Under the pieces are notes generated by a model that worked only from the letters and a program-made list of their open reading frames with translations, ran no database searches and was not told where the DNA came from. Made by a program: the position numbers and the translations under genes. From Betaproteobacteria bacterium (GTDB lineage: Bacteria; Pseudomonadota; Gammaproteobacteria; Burkholderiales; Burkholderiaceae_C), in contig VBCQ01000073.1 of the NCBI GenBank assembly GCA_005882155.1, positions 1-13,245 on the forward strand: a DNA stretch of 13,245 bases, written 5' to 3'. Positions within the stretch are counted from its first letter, which is position 1. The number at the start of each line of letters is the position of its first letter. Positions 6,343-13,245 of the stretch are shown in pieces.

Positions 6343-6876
6343 ATGAGTCTGCACAACGTGACCCCCGGCGCCCACGCACCCGAGCAGTTCAACGTGATCA
6401 TCGAGATCCCGATGAATGCGGACCCGATCAAGTACGAGGTTGACAAAGAGACCGGGGCGATGTTCGTCGACCGGTTCATGACGACCGCAATGCATTACCC
6501 ATGCAACTACGGCTATGTTCCGCAGACCCTGTCCGACGACGGCGACCCCGTGGACGTGCTGGTGATCACGCCGTTCCCGCTGACGCCGAGCGTCGTCGTC
6601 ACCTGCCGGCCCATCGGCGTGCTGATGATGGACGACGAGGCCGGCGGCGACGCCAAGCTGCTCGCCGTGCCGATCGACAAGATCCTGCCGATCTATACGC
6701 ACTGGCAAAAGCCCGAAGACATCAACCCGATGCGCTTGAACGCCATCACGCATTTCTTCGAGCACTACAAAGACCTCGAGCCCGGCAAGTGGGTGAAGGT
6801 CAAGGGCTGGAAGGGGCCGGATGCCGCGAAGGCCGAGATCGTGGCCGGCATTGCCGCTTACGCGAAGACGAAGTAG
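6343..6876 (+). CDS. ppa: Soluble inorganic pyrophosphatase (family I)
   Basis: A 177-residue cytoplasmic enzyme that hydrolyses PPi to phosphate and so pulls biosynthetic reactions forward. Length and residues match the E. coli enzyme closely. The signature is DGDPVDVLV with metal-binding D66, D68 and D71. Other active-site residues visible are E21, K30, R44, Y56, D98, D103, K105, Y142 and K143. The start MSLHNVTPG matches the usual betaproteobacterial N terminus. The ribosome binding site is weak (AGAGAA near 6334). The gene is divergent from hppA across a 223-base control region. The M16 peptidase gene starts 63 bases downstream with no terminator seen between, so some co-transcription is possible. 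Confidence 0.97.
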   Translation: MSLHNVTPGAHAPEQFNVIIEIPMNADPIKYEVDKETGAMFVDRFMTTAMHYPCNYGYVPQTLSDDGDPVDVLVITPFPLTPSVVVTCRPIGVLMMDDEAGGDAKLLAVPIDKILPIYTHWQKPEDINPMRLNAITHFFEHYKDLEPGKWVKVKGWKGPDAAKAEIVAGIAAYAKTK

Positions 6877-6907
6877 CCACGGCCGGCATGGGGGAGTGAG
6901 GCGGCCC

Positions 6908-6913
6908 TACACT
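6908..6913 (+). promoter_or_regulatory. Weak -10-like site before the M16 peptidase gene
   Basis: TACACT lies in the 63-base gap after ppa, 26 bases before the ATG at 6940. No -35 element is recognisable. It is offered only because the peptidase gene has no visible ribosome binding site and could have a very short leader. Confidence 0.22.
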
Positions 6914-6939
6914 GCGGCGTCGCTTCATCCCCGCATGCC

Positions 6940-9657
6940 ATGCCTCATCGACTCGCTCGCTTTTTTCTTCTTGCGTGGGCACTGGCACTGTGCCTCACGG
7001 TCCACGCGCAAGCGACGCCGGCCGGCGTCACTGCGGTCCGCTCGGTCGAAGGCATCGCCGAGTACCGTCTCGCCAACGGCCTGCAAGTTCTGCTGATTCC
7101 GGATGACTCGAAGCCGACGACGACGGTCAACCTGACCGTGCATGTCGGCTCGCGGCAGGAGGACTACGGCGAGACCGGCATGGCGCATCTGCTCGAGCAC
7201 ATGATGTTCAAGGGCACGCCGGCGCATCGCAACGTCTGGGCCGAGTTCGAGAAGCGCGGGCTGAGGGCCAACGGCAGCACGAGCTTCGACCGCACCAACT
7301 ACACCGCAAGCTTCTCGGCCGACAAGGAGAACCTCGACTGGTACATCGGTTGGCTTGCTGACGCTCTCGTCAACAGCTTCATTGCGCGAAAAGATCTCGA
7401 CACCGAGATGACGGTCGTTCGCAACGAGATGGAGAGCGGCGAGAACAGCGCCGAGCGCACGCTCTACAAGAAGACGCTCGCGGTGATGTTCGATTGGCAC
7501 AACTACGGCAAGGACACGATCGGCGCGCGCTCGGATGTCGAGAACGTCGACATCCCACGACTACAGGCCTTCTACCGCATGTACTACCAGCCGGACAATG
7601 CGACGCTGGTCGTCTCCGGCAAATTCGATCCGGCGGTGGTGCTCACGGAAGTGGCGCGCTCGTTCGGCAAGATCAAGAAGCCCACGCGTAAGCTGCCGGA
7701 GTTCTATACGCTCGACCCGGCGCAGGATGGCGAGCGCAGCGTCACGTTGCGGCGCGTCGGCGGCGTGCCGATCCTCTTCGCCGGCTACCACATTCCGCCG
7801 GCTGCCGATCCTGATTACGCGTCGATCGAGCTGATCGCGCTGGTGATGGGCGACACGCCGTCGGGGCGACTGCATAAGCGCCTGACCGAGAAGCAACTCG
7901 CTGCGGGGACCTTCGCATTTTCGGAAGGCATGGCCGAGCCCGGGTTCATGATCTTCGGCGCTCAGCTCGCGCCGTCGCAGGACATCGATCGTGCGCGCAG
8001 CGAGCTGCTATCGACGCTCGAGTCGACGCTGCGCGAGCCGATCACCGAAGAAGAATTGCAGCGCGCAAAGGCCAAATGGCTGAAGAGCTGGGAACAGGCC
8101 TTCACCAACCCCGAGACTGTCGGCGTTGCACTCAGCGAGTCGGTCGCGCAAGGCGACTGGCGCCTGTTCTTCCTGATTCGCGACCGCGTTCGCGACGTGA
8201 AGCTCGCCGATCTGCAACGGGTGAGCCAGCAATACCTGCTGAGCGACAACCGCACGCTGGGCGTCTACGTGCCAAGCGACAAGCCGCAGCGCCCGCCGGA
8301 GCCGAAGAAGGTCGACGTGGCAGCGCAATTGAAGGAGTTCAAGCCACAGGCCGCCGCAGCAGTGACCGAGGTCTTCGAGGCGACACCGGCCAATATCGAC
8401 CGCCGTACGCAACGCTTCGCCATCGGTGGCGTGAAGGTCGCGGTGCTGCCGAAAAGCACGCGCGGCGGCGCCGTGCACGCGACGCTGACGCTGCACTATG
8501 GCGATGAGAAATCCTTGTTCGGTCAAGGCGAGGTGCCGGACAGCGTCGCTGCCTTGCTCGACAAGGGCACGAAGACGCTGAGCCGCGAGCAGCTGCAGGA
8601 CCGGCTCGATCAGCTGAAGACCGAGTTGAGCGTCAACGACGGAATCGGCGAGATCAGCATCGGCCTGGTGTCGCGCCGCGAACATCTGCCAGCCGCGATC
8701 GCGTTGGTCGGCGACATGCTGCGTAACCCGGCGTTCCCGCCGGAGGCGCTCGACGAAGTGAAGCGTCAGGCGCTCGCCGCCATCGCGCAGCAGCGCAAGC
8801 AGCCCGAATCGGTGGCCGCGAATGCGCTGGCCCGCATGAGCAACCCCTATCCGCGCGGCGACGTGCGCTATGGCCGAAGCTTCGACGAGATGGTCGCTGA
8901 AGTGAACGCTGTCACCATCGATCAGGTGCGCGCCTTTCACACCCGCTTCTACGGTGCCACCCGCGCCGAGTTCGCCGCGGTCGGCGACGTCGATGTGGCC
9001 GCGCTGCGGCAGGCGCTGCAATCGGCGTTCGGCGAGTGGCAGAGCGTCGCGCCGTATACGCGCGTCCCGCAGCCGCTGCTGCCGATCAAGCCGGAGCGCG
9101 CGGTGCTCGCCGCGCCCGACAACCAGAACGCGACGATGATCGCCGAGCTCGGTGTCCCGCTATCGGACAACGACACCGACTATCCCGCGTTGATGATGGC
9201 GAATCATCTGCTCGGCGGCGGCGGCAGCTCGCGCTTGTGGAAGCGCATTCGCGACGCCGAGGGGCTGTCGTATGACGTCCGCAGCCAGGTCCGCTGGAGC
9301 AGCGTCGAAGCACATTCCGAATGGCGGGGAAGCGCGATCTTTGCGCCACAGAATTTGAGCAAGGTCGAGGCGGCATTCAAGGCCGAGATCGAGCGCGCGC
9401 TGAAAGAAGGCTTCAGCGCGCAAGAGCTCGCGGAAGGTCAGCGCGGCTTGCTGAATTTCCGCCGACTCGGCCGTGCGCAGGATGCGTCGATCGCCGCGCA
9501 GTGGGCGCGCAACCTCTACCTGGATCGCACTTTTGTGATCTCGGCGAAGGTCGATGCCGCGCTGGCGAGCCTGACGCTTGCACAAGTCAACGCGGCCTTG
9601 CGCAAGTACGTGAAGCCGGATCAGTTCATCTCGGCGTTCGCCGGCGACTTCAAGTAG
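6940..9657 (+). CDS. Exported M16 family zinc metallopeptidase (pitrilysin/insulinase-like, two-repeat)
   Basis: A 905-residue protein with a signal peptide: Arg-containing start, hydrophobic core FFLLAWALALCLTV, and probable cleavage after VHA or AQA near residues 23-25. It should act in the periplasm. The N-terminal catalytic M16 domain (about 46-190) has the inverted zinc motif HLLEH (H83, E86, H87) and a third ligand E163 in VRNEMES. An M16_C domain follows (about 200-380). A second M16 pair (about 480-835) has lost the zinc motif: VPDSVAALLDKGTK stands near 530 where HLLEHMMFKGT is expected. This fits the active-plus-inactive clamshell of the family. Residues GLSYDV and the glycine-rich LLGGGGSSRLWKRIRDAEG in the second half are typical. 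The substrate is unknown, probably peptides or misfolded exported proteins. The stop lies 9 bases from that of the convergent COG3146 gene. Confidence 0.93.
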   Translation: MPHRLARFFLLAWALALCLTVHAQATPAGVTAVRSVEGIAEYRLANGLQVLLIPDDSKPTTTVNLTVHVGSRQEDYGETGMAHLLEHMMFKGTPAHRNVWAEFEKRGLRANGSTSFDRTNYTASFSADKENLDWYIGWLADALVNSFIARKDLDTEMTVVRNEMESGENSAERTLYKKTLAVMFDWHNYGKDTIGARSDVENVDIPRLQAFYRMYYQPDNATLVVSGKFDPAVVLTEVARSFGKIKKPTRKLPEFYTLDPAQDGERSVTLRRVGGVPILFAGYHIPPAADPDYASIELIALVMGDTPSGRLHKRLTEKQLAAGTFAFSEGMAEPGFMIFGAQLAPSQDIDRARSELLSTLESTLREPITEEELQRAKAKWLKSWEQAFTNPETVGVALSESVAQGDWRLFFLIRDRVRDVKLADLQRVSQQYLLSDNRTLGVYVPSDKPQRPPEPKKVDVAAQLKEFKPQAAAAVTEVFEATPANIDRRTQRFAIGGVKVAVLPKSTRGGAVHATLTLHYGDEKSLFGQGEVPDSVAALLDKGTKTLSREQLQDRLDQLKTELSVNDGIGEISIGLVSRREHLPAAIALVGDMLRNPAFPPEALDEVKRQALAAIAQQRKQPESVAANALARMSNPYPRGDVRYGRSFDEMVAEVNAVTIDQVRAFHTRFYGATRAEFAAVGDVDVAALRQALQSAFGEWQSVAPYTRVPQPLLPIKPERAVLAAPDNQNATMIAELGVPLSDNDTDYPALMMANHLLGGGGSSRLWKRIRDAEGLSYDVRSQVRWSSVEAHSEWRGSAIFAPQNLSKVEAAFKAEIERALKEGFSAQELAEGQRGLLNFRRLGRAQDASIAAQWARNLYLDRTFVISAKVDAALASLTLAQVNAALRKYVKPDQFISAFAGDFK

Positions 9658-9666
9658 TGCGCCCGC

Positions 9667-10824
9667 TCACGTTCGCTTGAACGGCCGGCGCTCGTTCAGC
9701 TCGTCGATGTAGCTCGCGACGCCGGCACCCTCGCGCTCGAGAAAGTCAGCCACGGCTTGCGCGAACTGCGGGTGGGCGAGCCAATGCGCCGACCAGGTCT
9801 GCACCGGCATCAACCCGCGCGACATCTTGTGCTCGCCTTGCGCGCCACCCTCGAAGCGGCGCATCCGCTGCGCGATGCACCAGGCGAGTGGCTGGTAGTA
9901 GCAGGCGTCGAAATGCAGACACGGCACGTACTCGATGGCGCCCCAGTAGCGGCCGAATGCGGCGCCGCGCGCCGTGTCGATGCCAATCAGCGACGCCGCG
10001 ACGCGCGCTCCGTTTTTCCAAGCGATGAAGAGCAGCCAGTTGTCCGCCATCGTCGCCGCCATGCGGGCGAAGAAGTCGCGCGTCAAGTAGGGCGTGGAAT
10101 GGTGGGCGCGGTAGGTGAGGGTGTAGCAGCGATAGAAGAAGTCCCAGTCGCGCTCGCTGATGTCCGCGCCCTGGTGAGACGTGAAGCGGATCCCCGCGTC
10201 GTCCACGCGCCGCCGTTCCTGCTGGATCTTTTTGCGCTTGTCTCGATGCAGGCTCGCCAGAAACTCAGCGAAGTCGGAATACGGCGCGTCGTCGCGATTG
10301 GTCCAATGAAACTGGACCGCGCTGCGCAGCAGCCAGCCGGCTTGTTGCGCAGCGGCGCGGTCCGCGTCGTCGAGGAACAGCACGTGGGCCGATGAGAGCT
10401 TGGCGTCGCGCGCGATCTGCGACATCGCATGCAGCAAGGTCTCACGGCCGGCTGCGTCACGCGCCAGCAAGCGCGGCCCGGGCACCGGCGTGAAGGGCAC
10501 CGAGTCGACAAGTCGCGGGTAGTAGCGCAAGCCGTGACGATGGTAGGCGTCGGCCCAGGCCCAATCGAACACGTATTCGCCGTACGAATGGTCCTTCAGA
10601 TAGAGCGGACACGCCGCGACGAGATCGTTGCCGCGCTCGATGACGAGGTACTGCGCGAGCCAGCCGGTGTCGGCCGTGGCGCTGCCCGAGTCGTGCAGCG
10701 CCACGAGATACTCATGGCGCATGAACGGAATCGCGCTGGCTTGCGAATCGAGCAATGCATTCCAGCACGCAGCGTCGATCGCGGCAGGATGGTCGAGGAC
10801 CCGAATGACAAAATTGCTGTTCAT
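9667..10824 (-). CDS. FemAB/GNAT-like acyltransferase family protein (COG3146, PF04339-type)
   Basis: A 385-residue protein, probably cytoplasmic, with no signal peptide or membrane segment. It matches the family annotated as peptidoglycan biosynthesis/recognition or GNAT N-acetyltransferase (DUF482). Signs are PFMRHEYLVALHDSGSA near residue 35, the LKDHSYGEYVFDWAWADAY block near 75-95, SLHRDKRKKIQQERRR near 190-205 and GEHKMSRGLMPVQTWSAHW near 330. Related FemAB proteins transfer aminoacyl groups from tRNA, but the substrate of this branch is not known to me. The ATG at 10824 (MNSNFVIRVLD) has no strong ribosome binding site. The gene is divergent from nadE across 87 bases. A neighbourhood of ppa, this family, nadE and glnB is common in Burkholderiales (from memory). 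Confidence 0.88.
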   Translation of the reverse strand: MNSNFVIRVLDHPAAIDAACWNALLDSQASAIPFMRHEYLVALHDSGSATADTGWLAQYLVIERGNDLVAACPLYLKDHSYGEYVFDWAWADAYHRHGLRYYPRLVDSVPFTPVPGPRLLARDAAGRETLLHAMSQIARDAKLSSAHVLFLDDADRAAAQQAGWLLRSAVQFHWTNRDDAPYSDFAEFLASLHRDKRKKIQQERRRVDDAGIRFTSHQGADISERDWDFFYRCYTLTYRAHHSTPYLTRDFFARMAATMADNWLLFIAWKNGARVAASLIGIDTARGAAFGRYWGAIEYVPCLHFDACYYQPLAWCIAQRMRRFEGGAQGEHKMSRGLMPVQTWSAHWLAHPQFAQAVADFLEREGAGVASYIDELNERRPFKRT

Positions 10825-10838
10825 TTCGTCGAAGACTC

Positions 10839-10871
10839 ACTTCGCTTTGCGAAGTTAAGGCGCGAAGCGCC
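10839..10871. repeat. Two tandem hairpins in the divergent COG3146-nadE intergenic region
   Basis: The first inverted repeat is ACTTCGC-TTT-GCGAAGT (10839-10855, 7-bp stem). After AAG it is followed by GGCGC-GAA-GCGCC (10859-10871, 5-bp stem). Both have 3-base loops and share the GCGAAG/CTTCGC theme. They could be overlapping operators, a bidirectional RNA structure or one copy of a dispersed REP-like element. Confidence 0.6.
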
Positions 10872-10880
10872 GGCCGCAGA

Positions 10881-10886
10881 CATAAT
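10881..10886 (+). promoter_or_regulatory. Candidate -10 element of nadE
   Basis: CATAAT is five of six matches to the -10 consensus and lies 25 bases before the nadE ATG. No -35 hexamer is found at proper spacing; the tandem hairpins occupy that position, so activator or repressor control is conceivable. Confidence 0.35.
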
Positions 10887-10911
10887 TGTTCGAGCCTGTC
10901 TTGTCACGCAT

Positions 10912-12597
10912 ATGCCTTCGAACTCAACGGTGAAAGTCGCCCTCGCGCAGATCAATGCCACAGTGGGCGATCTGGACGGCAACGCAAAAAAAATCATCGA
11001 CTGCGCCCGTCGCGCGCACGCGGAAGGCGCGCGCGTCGTGCTCACGCCGGAGCTGAGCTTGTGCGGCTACCCGCCGGAAGACCTTCTGATGCGACCGGCC
11101 TTCATGCAGGGGTGTGCGCAGGCGCTCGTCGATTGCGCCGAAGCGCTGGCCGATCTCGCCGGCTTGCATGTGGTGGTGGGACATCCGCATCAGTTTGGTG
11201 AACGCGGTGATGTTAGGTCGAAGTCGGTGACCGTGCAGCGCCGCTTCAACGCGGCCTCGGTGTTGACGGGCGGTCGCGTCAGCGCGACCTATTGCAAGCG
11301 CGAGCTGCCGAACTACCAGGTGTTCGACGAGCGACGCTACTTCGCGTCCGGCCGCGACGCCGGACAAGGTCCAGTCGTGTTCGACGTCGACGGACTCAAG
11401 TTCGGCATCAACATCTGCGAAGACGCATGGTTCGACGAGCCACCGCGCGCCGCGAAGGCGGCCGGTGCCGACGTGCTGTGCGTCATCAACGCGTCGCCGT
11501 TTCATCTCGGCAAGCTCAGCGAGCGCGAAGACCGCATGCAAGCCTGCGTGCGCGATGTCGGGCTGCCGTTGCTGTTCGTGCACCTCACCGGCGGGCAGGA
11601 CGAGGTGGTGTTCGACGGCGCCTCGTTTGCACTCGATGCGGCGGGCCGCGTCGCCGCTCGCGCGCCGCTGTTCGAGGATGCGCTGACTCTCGTCGATGTG
11701 TCGGCCTCCGCGGTCAGCGGACCGATCGCGCCGGTGCCGGAGTTCGAGGCTCAGGCGTGGGCGGCGCTGGTCACTGGCGTGCGCGACTACATTGCCAAGA
11801 ACGGTTTTCCCGGCGCAATCATCGGATTGAGCGGCGGCATCGACTCGGCGCTGGTGCTGGCGATCGCCGTCGATGCGCTCGGGGCCGACAAGGTGCGCAC
11901 GGTGATGATGCCGTCACCCTACACGGCCGACATTTCGTGGATCGATGCACGTGACATGGCACAGCGCCTGGGCGTGCGCTACGACGAGATCTCGATCGCG
12001 CCGATGTTCGATGCCTTCAAGCGGAGTCTGGCCGAAGAGTTTGCCGGCCTGAAGGAAGACACGACCGAAGAAAACATCCAGGCGCGCGTTCGCGGTACCT
12101 TGCTGATGGCCTTGTCGAACAAGCATGGCGCGATCGTTCTGACCACCGGCAACAAGAGCGAAATGGCGACCGGCTATTGCACGCTTTACGGCGACATGGC
12201 GGGGGGTTTCGCGGTGATCAAGGACGTGTCCAAGACGCTCGTCTACCGCCTCGCCAACTGGAAGAACCGGCAGTGGAACGGCGGCAAGGGCGAGATCATT
12301 CCGCCGCGCATCATCACGCGGCCGCCGTCGGCCGAATTGCGCCTCGACCAAACCGACCAGGACAGCCTGCCGGAATACGAACAGCTCGACGGCATCCTGC
12401 AGCGCTACATGGAAGACGATCAAAGCATCGACGACATCATCGCCGCGGGTTTCGATGCGGCCGATGTCGAGCGCGTCACGCGTCTCATCAAGATCAACGA
12501 ATACAAGCGGCGACAGGCACCGGTGGGCATACGCATCACCCATCGCGCGTTCGGCAGGGACTGGCGCTATCCCATCACGTCGAAATTCCGCGCTTAA
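10912..12597 (+). CDS. nadE: Glutamine-dependent NAD+ synthetase
   Basis: A 561-residue cytoplasmic enzyme that converts deamido-NAD, ATP and glutamine to NAD+, the last step of NAD synthesis. The N-terminal nitrilase-like glutaminase domain (about 7-265) has the catalytic triad E47 (LTPELSLCGYPPEDLL), K129 (YCKRELPNYQVFDERRYF) and C169 (NICEDAWF). The C-terminal ATP-pyrophosphatase synthetase domain (about 280-555) begins with the P-loop LSGGIDSALVLAIAVDALG (SGGID at 307-311). It continues with TGNKSEMATGYCTLYGDMAGG and PPSAELRLDQTDQDSLPEY. The ATG at 10912 is chosen because MPSNSTVKVALAQINATVGD aligns with the family start; the frame stays open further upstream but that part is antisense to the COG3146 gene. 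No ribosome binding site is visible. glnB follows 30 bases downstream in the same frame. Confidence 0.97.
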   Translation: MPSNSTVKVALAQINATVGDLDGNAKKIIDCARRAHAEGARVVLTPELSLCGYPPEDLLMRPAFMQGCAQALVDCAEALADLAGLHVVVGHPHQFGERGDVRSKSVTVQRRFNAASVLTGGRVSATYCKRELPNYQVFDERRYFASGRDAGQGPVVFDVDGLKFGINICEDAWFDEPPRAAKAAGADVLCVINASPFHLGKLSEREDRMQACVRDVGLPLLFVHLTGGQDEVVFDGASFALDAAGRVAARAPLFEDALTLVDVSASAVSGPIAPVPEFEAQAWAALVTGVRDYIAKNGFPGAIIGLSGGIDSALVLAIAVDALGADKVRTVMMPSPYTADISWIDARDMAQRLGVRYDEISIAPMFDAFKRSLAEEFAGLKEDTTEENIQARVRGTLLMALSNKHGAIVLTTGNKSEMATGYCTLYGDMAGGFAVIKDVSKTLVYRLANWKNRQWNGGKGEIIPPRIITRPPSAELRLDQTDQDSLPEYEQLDGILQRYMEDDQSIDDIIAAGFDAADVERVTRLIKINEYKRRQAPVGIRITHRAFGRDWRYPITSKFRA

Positions 12598-12617
12598 ACT
12601 ACGCGCAAACCACTGCC

Positions 12618-12630
12618 GAGGCGCCCCAAG
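12618..12630 (+). promoter_or_regulatory. glnB translation start region: GAGG with AAG in the initiator position
   Basis: GAGG at 12618-12621 is a plausible ribosome binding site. Six bases later, at 12628-12630, where PII genes have ATG followed by AAG-CAG-ATC, the sequence is AAG followed by AAG-CAG-ATC. One T-to-A change would explain it. The only near-cognate initiator between the nadE stop and here, apart from ACG at 12601, is CTG at 12613, which has no ribosome binding site. Confidence 0.6.
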
Positions 12631-12966
12631 AAGCAGATCACTGCCATCGTCAAACCGTTCAAGCTCGAAGAGGTTCGCGAGGCGCTCGCCGAGGTCGGCG
12701 TCACCGGGCTCACCGTCACCGAAGTCAAAGGCTTCGGTCGCCAGAAGGGCCACACCGAGCTGTACCGCGGTGCCGAGTACGTGGTCGACTTCCTGCCGAA
12801 GGTGAAGGTCGAGGTCGTCGTGAAGGATGCCGACCTGGACCGTTCGATCGAAGCGATCGTCAAGGCCGCCAAGACCGGCAAGATCGGCGACGGCAAGATC
12901 TTCGTGACGGCGATCGAGCAGGTCGTTCGCATTCGTACCGGCGAGATCAACGAAGACGCTGTTTGA
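12628..12966 (+). CDS. glnB: Nitrogen regulatory protein PII (GlnB); start codon atypical
   Basis: From 12628 the frame encodes 112 residues, the exact PII length, ending at TGA 12964-12966. PII trimers sense 2-oxoglutarate, ATP/ADP and, through uridylylation, glutamine, and they control nitrogen metabolism partners. The N terminus reads x-KQITAIVKPFKLEEVREAL. The T-loop GFGRQKGHTELYRGAEY carries the uridylylation target Y51. KTGKIGDGKIFV is the nucleotide-binding B-loop and VVRIRTGEINEDAV the C-loop and end. No frameshift or internal stop is present. The oddity is the first codon: AAG stands where ATG is expected. A GTG at 12781 would begin after Y51 and cannot give a working protein. The gene follows nadE by 30 bases, probably in one transcript. 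It could be a true non-canonical start, a fresh mutation, or a sequence error. Confidence 0.9.
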   Translation, partial: KKQITAIVKPFKLEEVREALAEVGVTGLTVTEVKGFGRQKGHTELYRGAEYVVDFLPKVKVEVVVKDADLDRSIEAIVKAAKTGKIGDGKIFVTAIEQVVRIRTGEINEDAV

Positions 12967-12970
12967 TGCT

Positions 12971-13245
12971 TTAGATGTGCCGGTAGTCGTCCGGCGCGCC
13001 CGCACGCTCGGCCAGACTGCCGAGGCGTTGTAGCAATTCGCTTGCGTTCGTGCCGACCTCCAGCAGATCGCGCTGCGCCTGCGCGACGAAGCCGCTGGTC
13101 ATCGTCTTGTCGATGAATTCGAGCAAGGCATCGTAGTAGCCGTCGATGTTCAGCAATCCCAACGGCTTGTCGTGGTAGCCGAGCTGGCGCCAGGTCCAAA
13201 CCTCGAACAACTCCTCGAAGGTACCGAGTCCGCCGGGTAGGGCGA
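12971..13245 (-). CDS. LOG family protein (TIGR00730-type nucleoside monophosphate phosphoribohydrolase), C-terminal part
   Basis: The frame enters from the right edge and ends at TAA 12971-12973, giving about 91 C-terminal residues; a complete gene encodes around 190-200. The first visible residues ALPGGLGTFEEL contain the PGGxGTxEE motif of the LOG (LONELY GUY) family. By family knowledge these release the base from nucleoside 5'-monophosphates such as cytokinin ribotides. LFEVWTWRQLGYHDKPLGLLN and GYYDALLEFIDK follow as in the family. Older records often call such proteins lysine decarboxylases, which is not supported. The stop lies 4 bases from that of the convergent glnB, leaving no room for a terminator between them. 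The N-terminal half is outside the window. Confidence 0.93.
   Translation of the reverse strand, partial: ALPGGLGTFEELFEVWTWRQLGYHDKPLGLLNIDGYYDALLEFIDKTMTSGFVAQAQRDLLEVGTNASELLQRLGSLAERAGAPDDYRHI

Noticed and set aside
9670..9683. Inverted repeat CGTTC-GCTT-GAACG at the junction of the M16 and COG3146 genes as a bidirectional terminator
   Set aside because: The stem is only 5 bp, there is no T tract on either side and it lies inside the end of the COG3146 coding region.
10429..10911. 161-codon upstream extension of the nadE frame
   Set aside because: It is antisense to the COG3146 gene. The family N terminus begins at the ATG at 10912, and the extension resembles no known domain.
12595..12630. 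NadE-PII fusion protein
   Set aside because: The frames match, but TAA at 12595-12597 is an efficient stop and NadE ends at its normal C terminus. It is kept only as a minor possibility within the nadE-glnB finding.
12781..12966. 61-codon gene starting at GTG 12781 instead of full-length glnB
   Set aside because: It would remove the first 51 residues of PII, including Y51 and the first beta-strands. Conservation clearly extends back to 12631.
12971..13245. Lysine decarboxylase annotation for the right-edge gene
   Set aside because: PGGxGTxEE is the LOG phosphoribohydrolase motif. There is no pyridoxal-phosphate lysine motif, and the old name is a database carry-over.
1..13245. CRISPR array, toxin-antitoxin pair, secretion or defence island
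   Set aside because: No spaced direct repeats of CRISPR type, no small paired genes and no defence-type domains were found; apart from udgX the genes are housekeeping, regulatory or exported-enzyme types.

Overview
The window is ordinary chromosomal DNA from a high-GC betaproteobacterium, most likely of the order Burkholderiales. Three things suggest this: the gene order pheT-ihfA-merR-tRNA-Pro(GGG); a local group of ppa, a COG3146-type acyltransferase, nadE and glnB; and the protein sequences themselves. I see no insertion sequence, prophage, integrase, CRISPR array or other mobile DNA. No stretch above 300 bases lacks a gene; the longest gap is the 223 bases between hppA and ppa.

Region 1 (1-2542, + strand) is a translation and nucleoid block. 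It holds the 3' part of pheT (phenylalanyl-tRNA synthetase beta chain), ihfA (integration host factor alpha), a MerR-type regulator, and a tRNA-Pro(GGG) with its own -10 box and a strong intrinsic terminator. Region 2 (2630-6119, - strand) carries, in order of transcription, hppA (membrane proton-pumping pyrophosphatase, K+-independent type), a UdgX-type uracil-DNA binding protein and a small DUF2231 four-helix membrane protein. The DUF2231 gene has a near-perfect sigma-54 promoter and a strong ribosome binding site. Region 3 (6343-9657, + strand) holds ppa, the soluble pyrophosphatase divergent from hppA, followed by an exported two-domain M16 zinc peptidase. Region 4 (9667-13245) holds a FemAB/GNAT-like COG3146 protein on the - strand, then on the + strand nadE (glutamine-dependent NAD synthetase) and glnB (PII nitrogen sensor). 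The 3' end of a LOG-family phosphoribohydrolase gene converges on glnB.

Functional links: the divergent hppA/ppa pair places two unrelated pyrophosphatases around one control region. One conserves the PPi energy as a proton gradient; the other releases it as heat. nadE and glnB form a nitrogen-linked pair, since NadE uses glutamine and PII proteins are known to bind NAD synthetase in at least one proteobacterium.

The most unusual observations are these. (a) glnB encodes an intact 112-residue PII protein, but its expected initiator codon reads AAG, correctly placed behind a GAGG ribosome binding site, and no ATG, GTG or TTG lies between the nadE stop and the conserved coding region. (b) A TGGCACG-N4-TTGC sigma-54 promoter stands before the DUF2231 gene. 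(c) A UdgX-type protein with KRRMH in place of the usual KRRIH loop lies downstream of hppA. (d) Two tandem hairpins occupy the divergent nadE control region. I did not find a clearly new multi-gene system.
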